Of a DNA stretch of 64,000 bases, positions 9,801-18,300 are shown piece after piece. The stretch's first letter is position 1, and every line of letters starts with the position of its first letter. This DNA comes from Pyropia yezoensis (taxonomy: Eukaryota; Rhodophyta; Bangiophyceae; Bangiales; Bangiaceae): assembly GCA_009829735.1 (NCBI GenBank), contig CM020619.1, forward strand, positions 15,443,816-15,507,815, read 5' to 3'. The translations under genes were made by a program, and so were the position numbers. The notes below the pieces were generated by a model. It did not search any database and was not told where the DNA came from. It worked only from the letters and a program-made list of their open reading frames with translations.

Positions 9801-10008
9801 GGCAGATGATACATGGGAACCCTCAAACCGGCTACCCATCGCGGACGTCTGTGCCTACACGCGACGGAACGGGATTGAGGGCACTCCCGTGGCCAGAGCC
9901 GGCAAGATTCTGGAGTCGGACACGGAGGAGGACCAAGAGGACGGGGCCAACCAAGACCCTCGGGACGAGACGAGCTCACCCGCAACGGATGCGGAACAAG
10001 AGGATTGA
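6847..10008 (+). CDS. Element B pol: RT, RNase H, integrase, chromodomain
   Basis: Numbered from the first ATG at 6913 (1031 aa). Reverse transcriptase occupies about 60-330 with the catalytic LVYLDDIIVFS near 198-208. RNase H follows (about 340-470) with ETDACG, TERECLAV and RTDHASLRW. The integrase zinc-binding region (GHPGINRMY .. CISCARNR, about 580-625) precedes the DDE core: MDILGPLP (~641), LTDNGPQF (~700), NGQVERFNR (~735). A chromodomain at about 935-990 (YVKFVDHAW .. RVRWFGFNPADDTWEPSNRL) marks it as a chromovirus. The reading frame is intact to the TGA. It needs the -1 frameshift, and passage through the TAA at 6844, to be made as Gag-Pol. Confidence 0.95.
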   Translation, partial: DVSPEQEQAGRTTPKPEQAPPGMPKVNQENVPLDLKEALEKLLQEHRHLWSGELGKMDATLHRIQLKPDAKPVHMHPYRAGPHRRDEIEKQVNKMLKMDVIEPSDGEWAFPVVVVPKPGGHFRFCVDYRRLNEMTVKDVYPIPRMDDCLDFLGDATLFSTLDCNAGYWQIPLADEDKDKTTFTCHMGLFRCKRLPFGLTNAPATFQRAIDIILSGLRWRTCLVYLDDIIVFSKTPAEHLEHLREVLALLSKAGVTLKAEKCHLFETEVEYLGHVLSPGELRVNEKNIKALRHARQPKTQTELKSFLGMCNVYRRFVRDYALIARPLTKLTSKKLPAQLPVFDEKQTAAFEELKKRLTTTPVLALPKREGQFVLETDACGVQVGCSLLQQQPDGHFLPIGYYSRVLTPAEKNYSTTERECLAVVWACFLLRPYLEGQEFLIRTDHASLRWLLCMDSSQGRVARWRLRLSEFKYKVCTRAGREHHCADTMSRLETPAADTGPIPEEIPCFILPNVGRGWHAPLYETPDAHQPVTIHRMLEAQLTDPQCLELRHQMDLNRNSRFSESTDGLLVRVSPFDGATQVYVPRSLRTDILRLEHSSPQAGHPGINRMYASMRRHYYWETMASDVHKCLEACISCARNRLSQRKKTSKLRLFPAAEPFASLSMDILGPLPETSSGNIYLLIICDRFSKFTRAIPLRTITALDVTSAFCEYWIAAYGPPDSVLTDNGPQFASLFFQGVCDLMGIKNLYTTTYHPQTNGQVERFNRTLVDMLRHYVEEHQEDWDELLAVLTLAYNSRVHRTTGVAPLDFVTPRRLTNFSLERIPDGLQPALKSGPKAKDEFLEQLKLLLPRVKESISKTQERYKRDYDKGVREKNKELGGGDWVFVDNHSKTRGKLDSKTDGPYEILNTDGWTFLLDVDGSPYRVSSDHVTRAPPPSQRDLTRRKRTAIPWLSQEEGREFVYVKFVDHAWRDGRLYLRVRWFGFNPADDTWEPSNRLPIADVCAYTRRNGIEGTPVARAGKILESDTEEDQEDGANQDPRDETSSPATDAEQED

Positions 10009-10153
10009 GAAGAAGGGAACGGGTATATCAAGGAGAACACGCAATGCAAGCATGGAACAATCAAGGAAACCAAGCACCCGCTCGAGCAACCCTTCTCTCC
10101 GCCTCTTCCCTCCTCGCTTCTCCCAAGACCCTCACCCTCCTTGCCTCCAACTA

Positions 10154-12601
10154 CTACTCTCGGCGCGGACGCTGAGCCGAGGGAGTGTCCTCCGGCGCTG
10201 CCCCCGCGGTACGACGGGAACCGGAGGAAGACGGGATGACGTAGTGCGGTGGACGCGGCGCATCCCGGTATGACGCCATCGGAGTAGTACCAGTAGTTGC
10301 CGGTGGCTCCCGCTCATCCAGATATGTCCGTCGGCGCCGCTGGAAGCCCGTGAAGGTCTCTGACCACTGCTGGGCCAAGCCATGCCGCGTCAAAGTCGTC
10401 AGAAGTTCGCCAACCACCGGGTTGTTCGACATCTGGCCGCTGTCCGCGCAAGCAAACACCCGGTCGACCACGTCGTTCAAGACACTGGCGTAGGTGCCCA
10501 GCACCAGGGAGGACCCGACGCCTTCAACCTGCACCGGAAGACGACCCAGCTGGTCTTCAATCATGCCGACGTCGTACTGGTCGCATGTTGGACCACCTTG
10601 GTTCAGGTACCAGTCAGGCACCCGGAAGCGGGTAAGGCGCAGAGTCGGCGCCGGAATCTCGAACCGGCCCGAGGATGACACTACCGGACGGTCCACAACG
10701 GCCCCCGAGACCGGAGTACCCAACTCCAGCGGAGGCACAGCGCCGCCGGCGTTGGAAGAAGGCGTCCGGGGTAGAGCGACCGGAGTAGTCGGCGACCGCA
10801 CGGCTACTCCCAGACTCGCCGCAGACAAGCGCGGTGCCGGAGGAGCTTGAAGTACCGGCACAGCAGGAACAGGGCGCGGACGCGCCGGTGACGGTTCAGG
10901 CGAGGCAACCGGGGCGACAGGGGCAACAGGAGGAAGCGGAGCCGCCGCAGACGCCCGACCGACCGCCGCGGTCCATCCCGACTCCTGTACCGGCGGCCCA
11001 ACTGGCAGAAGATCAAGGGCGGCCGGAGCAGGAAAGCTACCTAGCTGCGGCCACGCCGGAAGCGGCGTCGCCAGCTGCACCTTAGCCGGAGAAGACTGGT
11101 AGACCACCTGCGCCCAACCGTAGCCATCCCGACGCGGGCGGTTCTGGTCGGCAATCGCGTTCAAGAAGCTCCGGTCATGCACCGGTACCAGACGCCGGAA
11201 GTCGATCATCGCCTGGAAGAGCTCCTTGTACTCCTCGTCCTCGCTGCACAGGAAGTCGACGGTCAACTTGTCGACAATCCAGACCATCAGGAGGTCGGGG
11301 AGAAACCAAAGCCGGTTGGACACCAAGACCTCGTGAAGCCAGTGGTTGGCCGCCAAGACTGTCATCTCGGACGTGTACATCATGTACGGGATTGAATGGA
11401 AGAAGCCCTTGATCGACGCCTGAGTCAAGGCGTCCAAGAAGTACCAGGTGCAAGGGATGCTGGAAGGAGCAAACCCGACCGGGATCTCGACTTCCTGCTG
11501 CTGCGGGATGACCTTGGGGTAGTATGCCGCCCGGTTGGCCTTGTCCAGCTTCCAGAACTCCTGATGATTGCAGCTCACGATGAAGTCACGCTGACGCCCG
11601 CGTCGCTCACCCTGCTCCCGTGCCGGCGACAACTTGGAGTATTTCCGGGTCAAGAAAGGCGGCTCCAGAGCGACCATGCTCGGACGGGGGTCGCAGTTCA
11701 AGCTTCCCGACCCCTTGAGCGCCTCGTCCCAGACCTTGAGCGCCCGGTGGACGTACCCTTCCTCCTCCGGCCACCGGAGAATGGACGCGGACACGCGACG
11801 CTCGGTCAAGGGTAGATCCAGTACCAGCGCGAAGGGGAGATCCTCCAGACGAGCAACCCAAGAGGAACCCGAGAAGCTCTGGGAGCGGTCTTGTGCCAGG
11901 CGCATCTGGTCCGCCGTATGAAGACGTGCCTTGTCCATCTCGGTCAAGACCCCGCGCTGGAGTTCCTTGCGCCAGAGGTCCATGCAATCCTGCTGGCACT
12001 GGGCCGCGCCGGCGTTGCCAACCACCGTGGAGTAACGCCGGGCCGCCAGAGGGTCCTGCCCAAGGAGCATCTCCGGGAGACCCTCCGGGGGGGCCTCGAC
12101 CGGGTGCATCGCGGAAGCCGGGGGAACTCGATCCGTCCCCGCCGTGGCGACCGGCGCCGGCACCGACATCCGAGGAACCGGAGGCAGGAGAGGGGCACGA
12201 CTACCCGAGTTCTCCTCCGCAACACTCGCCGCCGGAACCACGGGCCCAGCTTGGATCTCGGAACTGGACATCCCGTCCAGACTCCGGGGAACGAGAGGGC
12301 CAAGGTGAAGGAGCGGGGGGGGGGGGGGGCAGAATCGGGGCAGGTGATCGTGACCGGGGTGAAGACGCTCGACCTCGGCACCGGTGTGGACGTGCTCGAG
12401 GCTGTGCACGGTGGCACCTGGTTCGGCCCGAGGACGTGCCGGACTAGGGAGGGAGCTATGTAGCATCCCTGGCCCCGACTTGGCGCCGACCCGGGACTGC
12501 AACCAGAGGGCACCAGGTGCCAGAACACGACCGCCGTGTGGCGATGGTTGGCGGCCGTGGCCCGTGCCCGGCACTGGGATGCGGTGGACTACGCTATCCA
12601 C
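10154..12601 (-). CDS. Element B antisense ORF (aORF), unknown protein
   Basis: This uninterrupted 815-codon minus-strand ORF lies between pol and the 3' LTR, ending 145 bp from the pol stop. The longest frame begins at 12601 inside the LTR; a more natural start may be ATG 12271 (MSSSEIQAG), giving about 705 residues. The N-terminus and residues 500-620 are Pro/Ala-rich. The middle has ordinary globular composition (RPSMVALEPPFL, DFIVSCNHQEFWKLD, EMTVLAANHWLHEVLVS). Similarly placed ORFs exist in A/C, D/E and F. I recognise no known family, signal peptide or membrane span. No comparable sense ORF covers this stretch, so it is not a shadow. Confidence 0.78.
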   Translation of the reverse strand: MDSVVHRIPVPGTGHGRQPSPHGGRVLAPGALWLQSRVGAKSGPGMLHSSLPSPARPRAEPGATVHSLEHVHTGAEVERLHPGHDHLPRFCPPPPPLLHLGPLVPRSLDGMSSSEIQAGPVVPAASVAEENSGSRAPLLPPVPRMSVPAPVATAGTDRVPPASAMHPVEAPPEGLPEMLLGQDPLAARRYSTVVGNAGAAQCQQDCMDLWRKELQRGVLTEMDKARLHTADQMRLAQDRSQSFSGSSWVARLEDLPFALVLDLPLTERRVSASILRWPEEEGYVHRALKVWDEALKGSGSLNCDPRPSMVALEPPFLTRKYSKLSPAREQGERRGRQRDFIVSCNHQEFWKLDKANRAAYYPKVIPQQQEVEIPVGFAPSSIPCTWYFLDALTQASIKGFFHSIPYMMYTSEMTVLAANHWLHEVLVSNRLWFLPDLLMVWIVDKLTVDFLCSEDEEYKELFQAMIDFRRLVPVHDRSFLNAIADQNRPRRDGYGWAQVVYQSSPAKVQLATPLPAWPQLGSFPAPAALDLLPVGPPVQESGWTAAVGRASAAAPLPPVAPVAPVASPEPSPARPRPVPAVPVLQAPPAPRLSAASLGVAVRSPTTPVALPRTPSSNAGGAVPPLELGTPVSGAVVDRPVVSSSGRFEIPAPTLRLTRFRVPDWYLNQGGPTCDQYDVGMIEDQLGRLPVQVEGVGSSLVLGTYASVLNDVVDRVFACADSGQMSNNPVVGELLTTLTRHGLAQQWSETFTGFQRRRRTYLDEREPPATTGTTPMASYRDAPRPPHYVIPSSSGSRRTAGAAPEDTPSAQRPRRE
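12316..12329 (+). repeat. Poly-G tract in aORF B / near 3' LTR
   Basis: A run of about 14 G on the plus strand reads as a proline run in aORF (PPPPP). It is a slippage-prone site and a likely place for assembly error. Confidence 0.7.
12441..12458 (+). promoter_or_regulatory. Polypurine tract of element B
   Basis: GGACTAGGGAGGGAGCTA directly precedes the 3' LTR. The AGGGAGGGAG core is the expected plus-strand primer. Confidence 0.65.
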
Positions 12602-13031
12602 ACGCGAGAGAGGGATTTCTGATGTGTTTTTGCATATTTGTGAGGGACTTGATTTGAGAGAATTTGAGTGTGAGATTAGTGAGTGGGAATAGAATTAGTA
12701 GTGATAGTGGCCCCCGACCTGACGAGGTTAGACTCGGGTCGGGGCCACTCGGGGTTATGGGGGGGGCTACCGGGCCAACGTGCCGGGGTTCCCCCAGATG
12801 CACGTTAAGAGGGACAGCGAGGCGCCCTCGGCCCGCGCCCTCAGGGAAAAAGACAACTGCGCGTTTGCTTTCCTCTTCCCCGTGTGCACTACCGTGCGTA
12901 TCTGTTTGCTCTGCGAGCAGGCACGTGAGGCAACAGGCATACCATTCTCGTAGTTCCCCTTTCTGCGTTACCTGTCCCTTTCCCCCGAGGGATATTGACA
13001 CGTGTCTGAGAGGATCGAGTTTTATACCACA
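12459..13031 (+). repeat. Element B 3' LTR (573 bp)
   Basis: It is the same sequence as 3378-3950, from TGTAGCATCC to TATACCACA, followed by the GCCTC duplication. The 5' end of the longest aORF B frame lies inside it on the opposite strand. Confidence 0.95.
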
Positions 13032-13036
13032 GCCTC
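13032..13036. repeat. Target-site duplication GCCTC, right copy (element B)
   Basis: It is a direct copy of 3373-3377, placed immediately after the LTR end. Confidence 0.95.
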
Positions 13037-13856
13037 TAACCCGAGCCACCAAGTCGGACACCGACATGGCGGGTTGACCCGCCGCCACGGCGACGCCGCC
13101 ACCCAACGGGGCAACCCGGGCAGGACCAGGAAGAATCGGGGGCGCCGGGGGACGCACCACCGGCAGAGGGGCCGACGTCGGAGATGGACGAGGCCGAGGA
13201 GGAAGAAGAAGGGCGGGCGCCCGCCCGGAGTAACTCCCGGTGTCAACCGCCATGGGAGAAGGAGCGTCTTGACCGCTCGACACCCGCGGCACCGCAGGTA
13301 TGGTACCGGCGCCGGCACCACCCGTCGGCGTAGCCCCCGCCTCGGAAGGGGAAGGCACTTGGACAGCCTCCGGATCCGGAGCCCCGGCCGTGCGGGCACC
13401 CGCACCGTCTTGACCCGCCGCACCGGGTGTCGCACCGCCACCACCACCCGCGTCAACGTCGGGACCGCCTCGAGGAGTCACCGCCCGGACACCCGGACCA
13501 CCTTGACCAGCCGGAGTCGGCTGCGGGTCGCCACCTCCGCCGCAGGGCGGACCATCTTGAGGTAGCTGCGGTGAGCCGGCACCGGCACCAGGCTCCATCC
13601 GGGCAGCCGGCAGAGAGGGGGTAGAAGCCGCCACGCGCGGTTGACCGCCGGGTTGACCGCCGGCCGACGGCACCGTCGTGCCGCTGCACACGGACGACAG
13701 TCCTCCGGCCGACAGACGGACGGACACCGCAGGCCCGTCGTCGTCAGACGAGCTCACCCCGTAACGCGCGGCGTCGGGACCGACAGGCGCGTCGTCCTCC
13801 ATCTCCTCCCCGATCAGGAGGTCTTCCTCCTCTTCAAGCACCTGGGGATAGGACAT
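13037..13856 (-). pseudogene. Element A aORF, N-terminal part
   Basis: The first ATG in frame is at 13856 (MSYPQVLEEEEDLLIGEE). The segment encodes an acidic N-terminus and then a long Gly/Pro/Ala-rich, probably disordered stretch. It ends at SDLVARVRG, where element B is inserted; the protein continues at 3377 with LTVQESMES. Element C encodes the matching junction without interruption (DLVARVRGMTVQESMDS near 32020). Frames running on from here into the B LTR are artefacts of the insertion. Confidence 0.75.
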
Positions 13857-14414
13857 GATAACGGGTGCGGAGTCCCCCGCGCCCACAAGCCGTCGACGGC
13901 TACGACCCGGTACGGTGGGTTAACCGGGACGAGCCAGGGAAGCGCGGGCACCCGCGCTTATGACCACAAACGGCCACGAGAAGCGCCGCAGGCACGCGGG
14001 TCGACCCGCGCCCCACGGGGCTACGACCGCGCTCCACCCAGGCACCTGGGCGGGACGGGGCCACCCCCACACCCGGGGTAAGCAAGGGGGGTCACCCCCA
14101 ACCGACCCCACTCAATCGTCCACACGAGAGGGGCCCCCCTACCACCAGGCACCTGGTGGCGGATCCGCTTGCACCACCCCTCAGAGGGGGGTCGTGAACA
14201 GCAACCCGCATCGGGAATTTAACGGTCCGGAAAACGAATCGTGTGTGGGTACCACACAAAGGGGGGCACCCCCCTCAGACAACCTCGAAAAGGGGTGTCT
14301 GTCGCGACGGGGCGCAAAGCCCCACCCGACTGGTAAGCGGTCACGCGACCCACTTACATTCGGTAACCCGAATGCAACTCGACCCGAGGACGGGCCGAAT
14401 CTAAGGGGGGGATA
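13857..14414. other. Region between aORF A and its LTR; polypurine tract at the right end
   Basis: No gene is supported. It would be the 5' leader of an aORF transcript if one starts in or near the LTR. CTAAGGGGGGGATA at 14401-14414 directly precedes the LTR and serves as polypurine tract. The interior is full of GGGG/CCCC runs. Confidence 0.55.
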
Positions 14415-14776
14415 TGTAGCAATATGGTTGTCCGTATTGTGACCCTAATATTAGGGGGGCTACTTCTAATCCTTAACTTCAATTTGAGAGTCCGAGCTGG
14501 TCACGGTATCTATAAGTTACGTATGACCAGAGGGACTTGCATCTTGGGGTGGAGGGTAGTTAGTAGTGTCTCCGAGGGTTTATAACGAGGGGGCCGGTGG
14601 CGAATCCACCGCCGGCCAAGGTAGAACAACAAACCCCTCCCATTTGGGCTCCCATCTTGGTCCCGTGGCTTGCGCTCCAAGGACAGCAACCTTGGCCTCC
14701 CGGTGACGTTGGTGCCGATCCCCCTTGGTGAGTGTTCCCTGAGAGTGGACGTGCGACGGATTCCTATTGTGCTACA
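14415..14776 (+). repeat. Element A 3' LTR (362 bp)
   Basis: It runs from TGTAGCAATATGG to TATTGTGCTACA, with short inverted ends TGTAGCA. An inverted homologous copy at 40700-41062 (363 bp) is the 5' LTR of element C, which assigns A and C to one family. Both contain a TTTATAACGAGGGGG segment next to a GGCCGGCGG-type palindrome. Confidence 0.93.
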
Positions 14777-15368
14777 CCGCGGCCGAGGCCGCGACCGAGG
14801 CAGCCTCCCGCATGACGTACCCGCTGCGAGACACCCGCCGCCAGTCAGGCTGACAAGCCAATGACGCGCCCGCCGCCCGTGGCGAACACGGCAGCCACCT
14901 CGGCGGCGGCCGCTGCTGCCGCGGTGGCCAAGAACGCCAGCCGCGCCACCGCCACCATCGCAGGACGCCACGACGCGGGGATACGGCGCGGTGGTAACGA
15001 GCGGCGGCAGCGGGGGCGGCAACGACGTGGGGGCGACTCCACGGTGGCGGCCGCCACTTCGGAGGCGGCCTTCTCGTATGCCACCAGGAACTTCGCGGCT
15101 GCGGAAGCAAGGGGGGCAGAAAGGGGGGGGGGGGGGGGCGCCGCTCGCAGAAGCGACACGGGGGGCGACGAGCAGTGACGGTGGCGGTAGTGGCGGAGGC
15201 GGTCGCAGCGGCGGCGGCGGCAGTAGCACTTGTGGCAGCGGTGGCGGCGGTGGCGCCAGCGCAGTGCGGCTTAAAGTGGTGTCATGGAATCGTTGCTCGG
15301 GCCTGTTTTTCTTTGCTCAGACTTGCTCAGTCGCCTCGGCACGGGTGTAAGAACGAGAGAGTCAATAT
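14777..15368. other. G+C-rich spacer with GGC/GCC repeats between LTR A and the hAT element
   Basis: No supported gene. The sequence is dominated by imperfect GCG/GGC triplet repeats and a poly-G run near 15123-15138. Triplet slippage gives open frames on both strands with Ala, Gly or Arg runs; these are not credible proteins. It ends with the hAT target copy GTCAATAT (15361-15368). Confidence 0.6.
15361..15368. repeat. Target-site duplication GTCAATAT, left copy (hAT element)
   Basis: GTCAATAT directly precedes CAGGGGTTGTCAAGCG and recurs at 23536-23543 after the inverted end. Eight bases is diagnostic of hAT transposition. Confidence 0.96.
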
Positions 15369-15384
15369 CAGGGGTTGTCAAGCG
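15369..15384 (+). repeat. hAT left terminal inverted repeat
   Basis: CAGGGGTTGTCAAGCG is the exact reverse complement of 23520-23535. Confidence 0.95.
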
Positions 15385-15515
15385 TACTTTTCTCAAGCGT
15401 AGTTGCGCGTAGTTTTCAAGCGTATATACGCGGTTGCTTGACTTTCTTCGAGCCGAGAGAACTACGCTTGCCCGCCGACAGACCGGAAGATTGTACGCTT
15501 GAGGTTGAGTCTGGC
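15377..15515. repeat. Left subterminal CAAGCGTA motif cluster
   Basis: At least five copies of CAAGCGTA or its complement TACGCTTG lie within about 140 bp of the left end. A comparable cluster at 23325-23515 precedes the right end. Subterminal repeats of this kind are the usual binding sites of hAT transposases. Confidence 0.75.
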
Positions 15516-15599
15516 GCGTATATTTTTAATTACGCAATTGGCTCGCCAAAGCGCTCGACCCGAGAGAAGTACGCCTCCGCCACCAGCACTCGCCACGCA

Positions 15600-16039
15600 G
15601 AAGTCGGGGTTGCGGGGTGTTCCCCCTCCGACCTCCCCCCGGTGGCGTTGGCGGAGGTCGCGGAGGCGGCGACAACTGCGGTGGCGGCTCGACGATGGCG
15701 TGGAGTGTTCCTTTTCCCCGGTCTATCGAAGCGCCCTCCCCCTAGCCCTCCCCTTCACCCCTCTGATGTTTCCCGCGCCAGCCCAAGCTCCGCCGCAGGT
15801 GCCGTCCCGGTGCTTCCTTGGCCACTGCCGGGGGCGGCGCCAGTTCCCTTGAAGCGCCATTTGGGCTGCCACAGTCGGTGGGGCCGACCACCCGGCTGGG
15901 CGTACTTACGGTGCTGCTTTGGGAGCTGCTGTGGCGCCTTTCTCCCAGGAGCCGCTGAGGGAGCCGCGGCGCGAGCCGGCTGCGACGTCGCCACTGCCGC
16001 TGTCACCGTCGGGGGTGAGCTCGAGTTGGGCGCAGCGTG

Positions 16040-16072
<33 letters not shown>

Positions 16073-18300
16073 GCTGGGGCGGCGGCGGCTGTGGCGACGG
16101 CGGCGGCAGCGGCGGCGGCGGTGGCGGCGGGACCTTTGGCTTGAGGCCGTTTTCGCCGGCCAACTTTGCGCCGGCGGTTTGTCTGGAGCGGACCATGACG
16201 ACCACCGCCATCGGCGACCCCTTCCTCGTTCTTGCCGGAGTGACGCTGTTCCTGCCGCACGCGGTCACGGCGGATAGCGGCGCGCTGCTCGACACCCGCG
16301 GCGCGGGGTGCTCGCGGACAGGGTGCGCGGGATAGCGTGCTCCACCGAGCTGGGGGGGGGGACGTACGTGCTGATGCAGTTTTTCCGGCCGGCGGCCCAG
16401 CGTGGCGGCGGCGACGGCGGCGGCGTCGAGGGCGGCGATGGTGACGATAGCGGCGGTGGACATGGCGGCGACGTCCTTGGCGGGCTGTCCATCGAGATTG
16501 ATATTGTGGTCACCCGCCGACCGCGAGTGGCGGAGAAGGCGGCGGCGGTAGTGCTGCACAAGCGCGGCGGTGCGGAGCGGCGCGGCGGCGTCGACGACCG
16601 TCGATTTGGTGGACGTGGATGCGCCACTCCGGGCGCTCTGTGCTGACGGCCAGCACGTAGGGGCGCTGGTGGACCTGGTGGAGCCGCCGCCGCCGCCGCC
16701 GCGGTTGGTCGGGGAGGTGGTGGTCGGCCCGTCGCCGCCGCCGGTGTTACCCTACACCGTCACCAGCAGCCGCTGCAGCGTCTGTGCGACGGTGCGGCTG
16801 CGGTCGCTCGCGTTGCGGCTGGTGCCGTTGGCGGTGCCGTCCGCTCGGCCGCTGTGGGTGGGCGCGGGGGGCACGCCGCCAGTCTGCCACCGCCGGCTGC
16901 TGCCCATTGCGCCGGCCACCACCTCCCCCACGGCTGCCTCCTCGTCGGGGGGCGACACACGCATGGCCGTCAGCAGTGACGACAGCGGCGGCGACAAGGG
17001 CAGCGGCAGCGGCGGCAGCGGCAGTGGCGGCGGCAATGGCTTTGGTGGCGACCGTGGTGGCGGCCGTCGGCAGCGGCCACAGCGCGTTACGGAGCGCCCA
17101 TCACTGCCGCACCCCGCCACGGCGGTGGCGATTCCCCCCGCTGTCGACGCTGTGGGACTGGCGGCGGCGGTGGCTGCCGCCGCCGAGGCAGCTATCGAAG
17201 CTGCGCCTGCTAGGGAGGCGGCGTCTGCCAGGAAATTGGCGGCGGCGACGACTCTGTCGGCAGCGCAAGTTTGGCAAAAGCTCGGCCGCCTTTCGCCGCT
17301 CGTCCGGGACCTGGGCGCGCCGCCCCCGGTGGCGGCAGCGCAGGGGCACCGCGATGGCGCTGTGGTGGTGGCGCTGTCGCAGCGGCGCTGCGACGGCGGC
17401 GACGCTGGTGCGGGGGGTGGACGCGTCACCGACTTATTGGCCGGCTTGCGGTCGGGTGTGGGAGCTGGGCGTGCGGGATGCATGGCCGGTACCCGGGTTA
17501 GGGCAGCCGGCGAAGGCGGGAACGCCGGGTGGTGACGCGCCGGGCGCGCGATGGGGGTGGTAGGGGCGGTGGCGTCTGCGGCGGCAAGCTGGGCGCCCCG
17601 CTGCTGCCGGTGGTGTTTTTGAAGGTCGGCGGCCCGCCGTCGTTGCGGAAGCCGGGCGCGCTGCCGGCGCCGATGGCGAAGGCGTCGACAGGTGGGGGAA
17701 TGCCCCCGCAAGTGGGGCGGGAGCCCGTCCGCCGGCCGCCTGTGGTGCGGGAGCTGAGCGCGCCGCCGCCGATGGCAGCGGCCCGGGGGCGCCGCGGCGG
17801 CGCGGTAGCGGCGGCGCTGTCGCGGAGGTGCTGCGGCGGTGACGGCGCTGCGGCTGCGGCGGCACTGGTGCGGAGGCTGGACGCGTCACCGTCAGTGCGG
17901 ACGGCCTGCGGTCGGGTGTGGGAGCTGCGTATGGGGGAGGCATCGCCGGTGCCTGGGCTAGGGCGGCCGGCCGAGGGGGGAAGTGAGGGAGAGCGCGAGG
18001 AGGCGGCGTGTTGGTGAGGGGATGCTGGCCATGAGCGGGGGATGATACGAGTCGGGTAGCCGAGCAGGGTGCGGGCTCGGCGCGGGCGCCGCGTGGGCGC
18101 AGGCGTGTGGGCTGTGGGGGGGGCGGTGGAGGGGTGGGGCACCGTCGCACCGGGATTAGGGGAGAGCAAGGGATGGGACCACGCGTGTGATTCATGTCGC
18201 CCTCGCCGCGCGGACGAGAGAGTGCCAGCACGCACACACGTGGGGGAATTTTCTTCAGCCTTTCAGTCCCCATGATGTTGCCCTCACCCCCGCACGTAGT
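15600..18300. other. G+C-rich cargo of the hAT element, coding status unclear
   Basis: This block is extremely G+C-rich with long CGG/GGC tracts (for example 16035-16135), open in several frames on both strands. Predicted peptides are Ala, Gly, Pro or Arg runs and I do not accept any as a gene. An imperfect ~240 bp duplication (17290-17530 against 17735-17980) keeps some residues in one plus-strand frame (APPPVAAAQG / APPPMAAARG), the best hint of former coding. Composition differs sharply from the A+T-richer hAT ends, which suggests capture. Confidence 0.4.
17290..17980. repeat. Imperfect direct duplication, two ~240 bp units about 445 bp apart
   Basis: Units at about 17290-17530 and 17735-17980 share the order GCGCGCCGCC, CTGTCGC(A/G)G, GACGCGTCACC, GCGGTCGGGTGTGGGAGCTG and GG(G/C)TAGGGC. 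The spacer contains a GGGCGCCCC-rich stretch. Identity was judged by eye. Confidence 0.6.

Larger units (their letters stand above)
3378..13031 (+). mobile_element. Complete young Gypsy/chromovirus element B (9654 bp)
   Basis: The order is 5' LTR, primer-binding site, gag, -1 frameshift site, protease, RT-RNase H-integrase-chromodomain, convergent aORF on the minus strand, and 3' LTR. The two 573 bp LTRs read as identical and the element is flanked by GCCTC duplications, so insertion was recent. It landed inside the aORF of element A. All sense ORFs are intact except one in-frame TAA between protease and reverse transcriptase (6844-6846). A truncated LTR of the same family is present at 43016-43404. 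Confidence 0.96.
1..14776 (+). mobile_element. Gypsy/chromovirus retrotransposon A (left-truncated by window, hosts element B)
   Basis: The plus-sense element enters from the left edge with the end of pol (integrase plus chromodomain), followed by a convergent antisense ORF (aORF) and a 3' LTR at 14415-14776. Element B (3378-13031) sits inside the aORF, so A itself occupies 1-3377 and 13032-14776. Removing B and one copy of the GCCTC duplication restores an uninterrupted aORF frame, which proves the order of insertion. The 5' LTR, gag and most of pol lie outside the window, so A's own target duplication cannot be tested. Confidence 0.9.

Noticed and set aside
10154..12601. aORF as a mere shadow of a sense gene
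   Set aside because: No sense-strand ORF of similar length or with motifs lies opposite, and homologous antisense frames are kept in other elements.
12594..13886. 430-codon minus-strand ORF running from aORF A into the B 3' LTR
   Set aside because: It is a chance fusion made by the B insertion; only 13037-13856 is native aORF.
14510..15229. Minus-strand Pro/Arg-rich ORF left of the hAT element
   Set aside because: It spans LTR A and triplet-repeat DNA; composition explains the open frame.
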